Shown here: positions 58,848 through 63,420 of the stretch, piece by piece
Numbering within the stretch: position 1 is the stretch's first letter
Layout of the letters: each line of letters begins with the position of its first letter
DNA from: Candidatus Nitrosopelagicus sp.
Lineage (GTDB): Archaea; Thermoproteota; Nitrososphaeria; Nitrososphaerales; Nitrosopumilaceae
Length of the DNA stretch: 63,420 nucleotides
Assembly (NCBI GenBank): GCA_028242535.1
Contig: JAOJYB010000006.1
Coordinates: 1 to 63,420 of the forward strand
Direction of reading: 5' to 3'
The notes under the pieces: generated by a model
The model's input: the letters and a program-made list of their open reading frames with translations, nothing else
Told to the model about the DNA's origin: nothing
Databases searched by the model: none
Translations under genes and position numbers: made by a program

Positions 58848-59768
58848 CTATATTTTCAAAAATGAATTAGTTGGTACCTCAAAACCTGTAAATATTTCTG
58901 AGTGCAAAATTTTTGCCAAAACCTCAATACCTGTCACTACTCTAATACTTGGTTTACTGAAAAATGAATTTGCATCTACTGCAAAAACTCTTTTTTCTCT
59001 AACTGCTCTTAATTTGTTCCATCTTGAATTATCTTTAAGATATTTCTCATACTCTGAAACTGTTCTTTGAACATTAAAACCACATGGCATTAAAATCAGT
59101 ACGTCAGGATCTGCATTTTCAATCTCTGTAATATCCATTTTTCTTGAATGTTCGCCAATTTTTGTTATCATGTTAATTCCTCCTGAGTATTCAATCATTT
59201 CTGGAACCCAATGACCTGCCGTAAAAAATGGTTTTATCCATTCTATTCCTAAAACTTTTGGCCTATTTGAAATCGGTACTTTTTTTATTTTATTAATTCG
59301 TATATTTAGTGAATTAACAATCTCTTTTCCTCTTTCCACCTCATCAATTTTCTCTGCAATATCCTTAACGCATTTTAAAATTTCTTGTATGTTATGAGGA
59401 CTCATAGAATAAATTTCTGGTTTTTCTTCAAGAATATCCATTGCATTTTTTACTTGGTTAGTATATGCTGAACATACCTCACAAATTTCTTGCGAAATTA
59501 TTAGATCTGGTTTTGCATTAGAAACATTTTCTGTTATTAGTTTGTAAATATCTTCTCCTCTTTCTGAAAGTTCACAAATTTTATCATCAATTTCTTTACT
59601 TGACATTTTCTCTGGCTCAAAAATACTTTCTATGACTCTTGGTTTATTTGATGCATCACTTGGATAATTACACTCGTGAGTTACACCAAATAACCTCTCT
59701 TGTGCACCTAATTCATAAATCAATTCTGTTGCACTTGGTAAAAATGAAACAATTCTTTTTACCTTCAT
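58848..59768 (-). CDS. BtuF-like cobalamin-binding protein without signal peptide
   Basis: The 306-aa product matches the class III periplasmic-binding fold of cobalamin/siderophore binding proteins: RIVSFLPSATELIYELGAQERLFGVTHECNYP at the N-terminus, PDLIISQEICEVCSAY in the middle, DPDVLILMPCGF and VFAVDANSFFSKPSIRV. No signal peptide or lipobox is present, so it is either cytoplasmic or exported by another route. No ABC permease genes are near. In cobalamin-dependent thaumarchaea such a protein may serve in corrinoid handling. The ligand is inferred from the family. Confidence 0.85.
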   Translation of the reverse strand: MKVKRIVSFLPSATELIYELGAQERLFGVTHECNYPSDASNKPRVIESIFEPEKMSSKEIDDKICELSERGEDIYKLITENVSNAKPDLIISQEICEVCSAYTNQVKNAMDILEEKPEIYSMSPHNIQEILKCVKDIAEKIDEVERGKEIVNSLNIRINKIKKVPISNRPKVLGIEWIKPFFTAGHWVPEMIEYSGGINMITKIGEHSRKMDITEIENADPDVLILMPCGFNVQRTVSEYEKYLKDNSRWNKLRAVREKRVFAVDANSFFSKPSIRVVTGIEVLAKILHSEIFTGFEVPTNSFLKI

Positions 59769-59858
59769 CTGAAATTATTTAATTTCTAGTTCTCTTTAAC
59801 TTTGTGTCAATTTTTTACTAGGTGAATTATTTATTATTCATACATTTCATAGAATTTC

Positions 59859-61016
59859 ATGTCTAGTTCGGGCTCAGATATTCGAAAGGGAATTGAACAA
59901 AACTGGCATGAATATTTATCGAAATACGCTAATCTCTTTTCCTCAAATGAAATACATGGTTCTAGTCCTCCTTCTGTTTTTGTGGGCTCATATGGATATC
60001 CGAAAGTCGGTATTGGTCCTATGTTGCCTCCTATTCATGGTGATACTTCACTTTTGGATGCACCTGAAAGATGGCTTGGAAAAAGTCTTGAAGAAATTGT
60101 AAATTACCGACTAAATCTTGTACGCGGAATACAAAAAACAGGAATCGAAGAAACTAGTGGACGTTTTATTGAGAGTCTTCATGAATTGGCGATGTCATCT
60201 GGCACTATTGATTCTGAAATAAAATTTCTAAAAAATCCTGCACCACTTCCTTCTATAGATGGTCAAAATCCTCCTTTTGGTCCAATTGGTGAAATCAAAA
60301 GTGCAAAATTTTCTCCAAATTCATCAATCAAACCAATAGAAAATGCATACTATGACACTGATCTAAAATCTGAAGATGCAGTAATGAAACTTTACAATTC
60401 TGGAATTGAAATATCAAAAATCCAAAAATGTTTCAGCATTGGAATGTTTGGCAAAAATAGAAAATTGGTACCAACAAAATGGAGTATCACTGCAACAGAT
60501 CAAATAATCTCTAATAATTTAATGCATGATATACTTGAATTTGATATTATTGACCGATACAATATTTTCCACTTTGATCATCTTGGAAATTTATTTTCAA
60601 TTGTATTATTTCCTCATAGATGGCTTTTTGAAATGCAAGAAGCATGGCATGATAAAAATTCTATTGGATTTGGAAGTGATCATGAAACTGCTAAATGTAT
60701 CAATTATTCACCATCAATTGCAGGTGCATACTTTGCAGGAAAATTGGCAGTGACAGAATACTTACAAAAAATCAAAAAACAATCTGGTGTTATGATATTT
60801 AGAGAAATTCAACCCGAATATGCAGTTCCTGTTGGGGTTTGGCAGGTACGTGAGGGAATTCGAGAAGCAATGAAAAAACATCCTCAAGAAGCCAATTCAC
60901 TAAATGAGGCAATTGATCTTGCAACAAAACGAATGAGTATTAGTAAAAATGAATGGCTTGTTCATGGTAATATGCTAAAACTTGTAGAGCAAACTAGCAT
61001 GTCTGATTTTTTCTAA
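59859..61016 (+). CDS. Nre-family DNA repair protein with PIP box
   Basis: Nre proteins act in archaeal DNA repair, and NreA was linked to PCNA in halophiles. The 385-aa product has the family segments VFVGSYGYPKVGIGPMLPP, LLDAPERWLGKSLEEIV, KRKLVPTKWSITATD-like residues (FGKNRKLVPTKWSITATDQ), HRWLFEMQEAW and REIQPEYAVPVGVWQVREGIR. The last eight residues QTSMSDFF are a PCNA-interacting motif (QxxMxxFF). The zinc-finger N-terminus seen in some homologues is absent here. Two genes downstream ends a DNA polymerase with the same kind of motif. Confidence 0.92.
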   Translation: MSSSGSDIRKGIEQNWHEYLSKYANLFSSNEIHGSSPPSVFVGSYGYPKVGIGPMLPPIHGDTSLLDAPERWLGKSLEEIVNYRLNLVRGIQKTGIEETSGRFIESLHELAMSSGTIDSEIKFLKNPAPLPSIDGQNPPFGPIGEIKSAKFSPNSSIKPIENAYYDTDLKSEDAVMKLYNSGIEISKIQKCFSIGMFGKNRKLVPTKWSITATDQIISNNLMHDILEFDIIDRYNIFHFDHLGNLFSIVLFPHRWLFEMQEAWHDKNSIGFGSDHETAKCINYSPSIAGAYFAGKLAVTEYLQKIKKQSGVMIFREIQPEYAVPVGVWQVREGIREAMKKHPQEANSLNEAIDLATKRMSISKNEWLVHGNMLKLVEQTSMSDFF

Positions 61017-61054
61017 TATTTGCATATTTATTGAGAGTCTCAAAAAGATACTCA

Positions 61055-61993
61055 ATGGAAAACAAAAGTGTGATTATAGCAATTCTTCTTGTTTTATCTC
61101 CAATCCTCTTTACAATGGCTATATATCCAGATAGCTTCAGTCTAAGCTGGAATCAGGGTCGAGGCGGATTCCTTTTTGCAGCAGCATTCATTGCAGCTGA
61201 ATTAATTGGATTAAAATTTGTAATTCCAAAAAAGCGTTTTTTCTATTGTCTCCCGTTAATAGGACTCACTGTGACATACTTTGTATCTCTTCAATTTGGT
61301 GTTAGAGATTACATTATGAGTTTAGTTGATGTTTTTGGAGTTTTAGAATATTCATGGGAATGGCTATTTGATTTCACAGTAATGGCAATATTTGTTACTG
61401 CATCCCTTGCAATTTTGTTTGGACGAAAATGGATCAGGATTGGACCTGCTGGTCCCATCTTCTTAGCTGGAAATGCAATAATCTTGGCATTAGACTCTTT
61501 CTTTCCTTATGATACACTTGGACCATTACAATACATAGTGCCTTACTTTGTTCAAGCAAATGTTTGGGTCATAACTGCACTTGATCTTGGTGTTGCAACT
61601 GCACGTGATAATCTAATGTTCCTTAATGGTGATTTTGGTCCATTTGCATTACAAGTCTTTTGGCCCTCTGCTGGAGTTCATAGCATAATCATCTATTCAC
61701 TTGTCATGATGGCATTTCTCATAAAAATGAGAATTCCACGAAACCGAAAAATCATATATTTTATTTTAGGAATTCTTGGAACCATATTTGTAAATTTGAT
61801 TAGAATCTTTTCGTTATCTGTTTACGCATTAAAAGTGACTACAGATCCTGAAGCATGGGAAGAATTTCATTCTGTAGCAGGTGAAATAATGTTTCTTCCG
61901 TGGCTATTCGTCTTTTTACTGATTGTAACAGTAATTGAAACAAAACGACTCAAGAGAATAGAATCAGAAAAAACATCTAAAAATAATTTGTAA
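61055..61993 (+). CDS. Archaeosortase (thaumarchaeal type) with Ser in place of catalytic Cys
   Basis: The 312-aa product has about eight hydrophobic helices. It contains the exosortase/archaeosortase catalytic triad region: WPSAGVHSI at residues 203-211, NLIRIF with Arg250, and EEFHSVAGE with His272. In the bacterial and euryarchaeal enzymes the first residue is Cys; here Ser205 takes that place. The family cleaves PEF-type C-terminal tails and attaches the protein to the surface. I choose ATG 61055 over TTG 61031 because an ATATTTATTG TATA-like element lies about 25-30 bases upstream. It overlaps dinB at its 3' end by 17 bases. Confidence 0.85.
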   Translation: MENKSVIIAILLVLSPILFTMAIYPDSFSLSWNQGRGGFLFAAAFIAAELIGLKFVIPKKRFFYCLPLIGLTVTYFVSLQFGVRDYIMSLVDVFGVLEYSWEWLFDFTVMAIFVTASLAILFGRKWIRIGPAGPIFLAGNAIILALDSFFPYDTLGPLQYIVPYFVQANVWVITALDLGVATARDNLMFLNGDFGPFALQVFWPSAGVHSIIIYSLVMMAFLIKMRIPRNRKIIYFILGILGTIFVNLIRIFSLSVYALKVTTDPEAWEEFHSVAGEIMFLPWLFVFLLIVTVIETKRLKRIESEKTSKNNL

Positions 61994-63068
61994 TGTTACT
62001 TTGACCCTCTACATCTGAAAACTCTGAAATTCTAACTCCAATTCTTCTAATCAACATTTCTTGCTCTACCAATGCTTCTTCTAGTAGTTGATTAACAACT
62101 TTTTTTAATTCCATAATATTATTTCCTGGATTTCTTAACATTCTTGATTTAGTCTTTGTGGATAAATCTTCATTTACAAACTGAATTCCAATTGAGCGAT
62201 ACATTTTGTTATTTTCAATTGCAATTCTATTCACTTGCACACATAATTCTTCTATATTCTCACGTAGAAATTCAAGTTCTTTAGAATTTTTCTTTAATGT
62301 AGTAATCTTACTAAACTGAATTGTAGGTGCTCTTGGTTTAACTACTTCTACATCAGTACCTCTTGCGGAATTGAAAATATATCCTCCAGTTTTTCTTCCA
62401 AACATTTTGTTTAAATCAAAAACATCAATTTCTCTTAGATCATCTATCGTATTCACACCAATTTGAGCAAAAACATCTTCTGTTTTTTTACCTATACCTG
62501 GAATTTCTCTTATTTTTAATGGTGACAAAAACTCATAAACTTGTTCTGGTTTTACAATTGTTATTCCATCTGGTTTTTTATAATCTGAGGCAATCTTTGA
62601 AAGTAGTTTGTTCGGTGTGATTCCTATAGAACATGTGAGTTTCAGATTGTTTCTTATCTCATTTTTTAATTGCTGTGCTAAATGTTCTGCATTATGAAAG
62701 TCACTCTCAGTTTTTTTTGTAACATCAAGATATGCTTCATCTTTACCAACATATTCAAATACATCAGCATATTTTTCAATTATTCCCATTGCCTTTGATG
62801 ATACTTCTGAATAATAATCAAAATCAGCTGGCAAAAACACTGAATCTTGTTCTTTTAATTTATTTTTTGCAAGCATAATTGGTATTCCTGATCTCACACC
62901 AAAATTTCTTGCATTATAATTTGCAGTAGCTATGGCTCCGCTGTCTCCTCCCCTATCCGAAAATATACAAACTGCAACACATTTTCCTTTTATTTTTGAA
63001 TCTCTAATCTCTTCACACTGTGCATAAAAATAGTCAAAATCAACATGAAATACAATTCTTTTTTCCAT
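61977..63068 (-). CDS. dinB: DNA polymerase IV (Y-family) with C-terminal PIP box
   Basis: DinB/Dpo4 copies past DNA lesions. The 363-aa product has the catalytic acidic residues in HVDFDYFYAQCEE (metal ligand Asp, with Tyr as steric gate) and GKDEAYLDVT. The helix-hairpin-helix thumb is IPGIGKKTEDVFAQIGVNTIDDL, and the little finger domain ends at about 350. The last eight residues QSNITNYF form a PIP box (QxxIxxYF) for PCNA binding. The size equals Sulfolobus Dpo4 (about 352 aa). It converges on the archaeosortase gene with a 17-base overlap. Confidence 0.96.
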   Translation of the reverse strand: MEKRIVFHVDFDYFYAQCEEIRDSKIKGKCVAVCIFSDRGGDSGAIATANYNARNFGVRSGIPIMLAKNKLKEQDSVFLPADFDYYSEVSSKAMGIIEKYADVFEYVGKDEAYLDVTKKTESDFHNAEHLAQQLKNEIRNNLKLTCSIGITPNKLLSKIASDYKKPDGITIVKPEQVYEFLSPLKIREIPGIGKKTEDVFAQIGVNTIDDLREIDVFDLNKMFGRKTGGYIFNSARGTDVEVVKPRAPTIQFSKITTLKKNSKELEFLRENIEELCVQVNRIAIENNKMYRSIGIQFVNEDLSTKTKSRMLRNPGNNIMELKKVVNQLLEEALVEQEMLIRRIGVRISEFSDVEGQSNITNYF

Positions 63069-63140
63069 ATTGTATTTTAAAACTCAATTCTTATTACAAT
63101 TACGTAATTTTATATCTGATTCGGAATCATTCATCTAGTA

Positions 63141-63389
63141 ATGGATTCAGCAATTGAAGTAAATGATGAAGGTGTGAAGATAAATCCTGAAATTATGGAA
63201 AATGAAAAATTCTATCACTGTATTTTCAACGATAAAGTAATTTTGGTTTTTAAGGATCACCAGGAATTTTTAAACTGTTTTGAAATTGAAGAAAAGGAAA
63301 TAGTAGAAAAAATTAAATCGTCAAATGACGTGGACGTTAATTCCATACTTGAATCTTATATAGAAAAAGAGAAGCTTAAAAAACAATAA
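63141..63389 (+). CDS. Small acidic protein of unknown function
   Basis: The 82-aa product is acidic with a strand-rich core (FYHCIFNDKVILVFKD), an acidic helix (FLNCFEIEEKEIVEKIKSS) and a basic end (KEKLKKQ). Two Cys residues are separated by 26 residues and do not form a classical zinc site. A TTTTATATC element lies about 30 bases upstream. No family is recognised. Divergent from dinB. Confidence 0.6.
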   Translation: MDSAIEVNDEGVKINPEIMENEKFYHCIFNDKVILVFKDHQEFLNCFEIEEKEIVEKIKSSNDVDVNSILESYIEKEKLKKQ

Positions 63390-63420
63390 ACTTGTCTTAC
63401 TGTATTAATGAGTTCAAATT

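Noticed and set aside
63408-63420. ATG near the right edge (ATGAGTTCAAATT)
   Set aside because: Could be the start of the next gene, but only four codons are visible.

Overview
The window looks like a stretch of core chromosome from a marine ammonia-oxidising archaeon of the Nitrosopumilus type (Thaumarchaeota / Nitrososphaerota). The sequence is very AT-rich with A/T-ending codons. It carries archaeal information-processing genes (TATA-binding protein, Rpo7 and Spt4, aIF1, aEF1-beta, Sec61-beta, Cdc48, archaeal RNase P RNA, a C/D-box sRNA candidate). It also has coenzyme F420 genes, geranylgeranyl reductase, a membrane pyrophosphatase, heme O synthase and membrane-bound cupredoxins, which fits the copper-rich respiration of this group. 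Many genes have a T/A-rich TATA box 22-30 bases before the start codon and no Shine-Dalgarno sequence, so leaderless transcripts are likely. I see no insertion sequence, prophage, CRISPR array or rRNA operon.

Layout. 0-10.4 kb: mainly minus-strand genes (truncated coiled-coil protein, CPA2 antiporter, PurM, PAC2-type chaperone, a winged-helix regulator with a palindrome in its promoter, a plus-strand Ca/Na exchanger, CofG-CofH, HtrA protease, glycosyltransferase, SRPBCC protein). 10.5-19 kb: tRNA-binding protein, TBP, DUF1512 protein plus a small zinc-ribbon gene, MetAP, tRNA-Pro(UGG), a large lamin-tail-domain surface protein, Tsr3, methyltransferase. 19-29 kb: orphan membrane-anchored solute-binding protein, PD-(D/E)xK nuclease-like protein, Sec61-beta/DUF2070, aIF1, CAAX protease, CofD-CofC, and an exported membrane protein that abuts RNase P RNA on the opposite strand. 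29-37 kb: NadX-NadA facing NadC-Spt4-Rpo7, Mrp ATPase with the GTP-dependent dephospho-CoA kinase, a C/D-box sRNA candidate, a SprT-like metalloprotein, H+-pyrophosphatase. 37-44 kb: JAMM protease and cupredoxin diverging from CtaB, then a minus-strand run from geranylgeranyl reductase through a zinc finger, EF1-beta and Cdc48. 44-57 kb: beta-propeller protein, TruD, MsrA, second cupredoxin, alcohol dehydrogenase, DUF255 thioredoxin protein, small thaumarchaeal unknowns, an exported PEFPLG-tailed protein, and an RGG-tailed DEAD-box helicase. 57-63.4 kb: DsbA-like protein with a Cys-rich membrane partner, microproteins, BtuF-like protein, Nre repair protein, an archaeosortase with Ser in place of the usual Cys, and DNA polymerase IV.

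How the genes fit together. F420 synthesis is represented by CofG/H (deazaflavin chromophore) and CofD/C (phospholactyl side chain) in two separate cassettes. NAD synthesis from aspartate is complete to nicotinate mononucleotide (NadX, NadA, NadC). The redox set comprises cupredoxins, CtaB, DsbA-like, DUF255 and MsrA. Surface biology includes the lamin-tail-domain protein, the beta-propeller protein, the archaeosortase and a candidate substrate. DNA repair is represented by two proteins that both end in PCNA-binding (PIP) motifs.

The most interesting items are the C/D-box sRNA candidate with exact 12/12-nt spacing, RNase P RNA on the minus strand, several conserved-looking microproteins of 26-59 residues, the Ser-type archaeosortase with a candidate substrate, the DsbA/CSCGP membrane pair, and repeated interlocking TTAA or CTAA stop codons between convergent genes. 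All calls come from reading the sequence. No database search was run.
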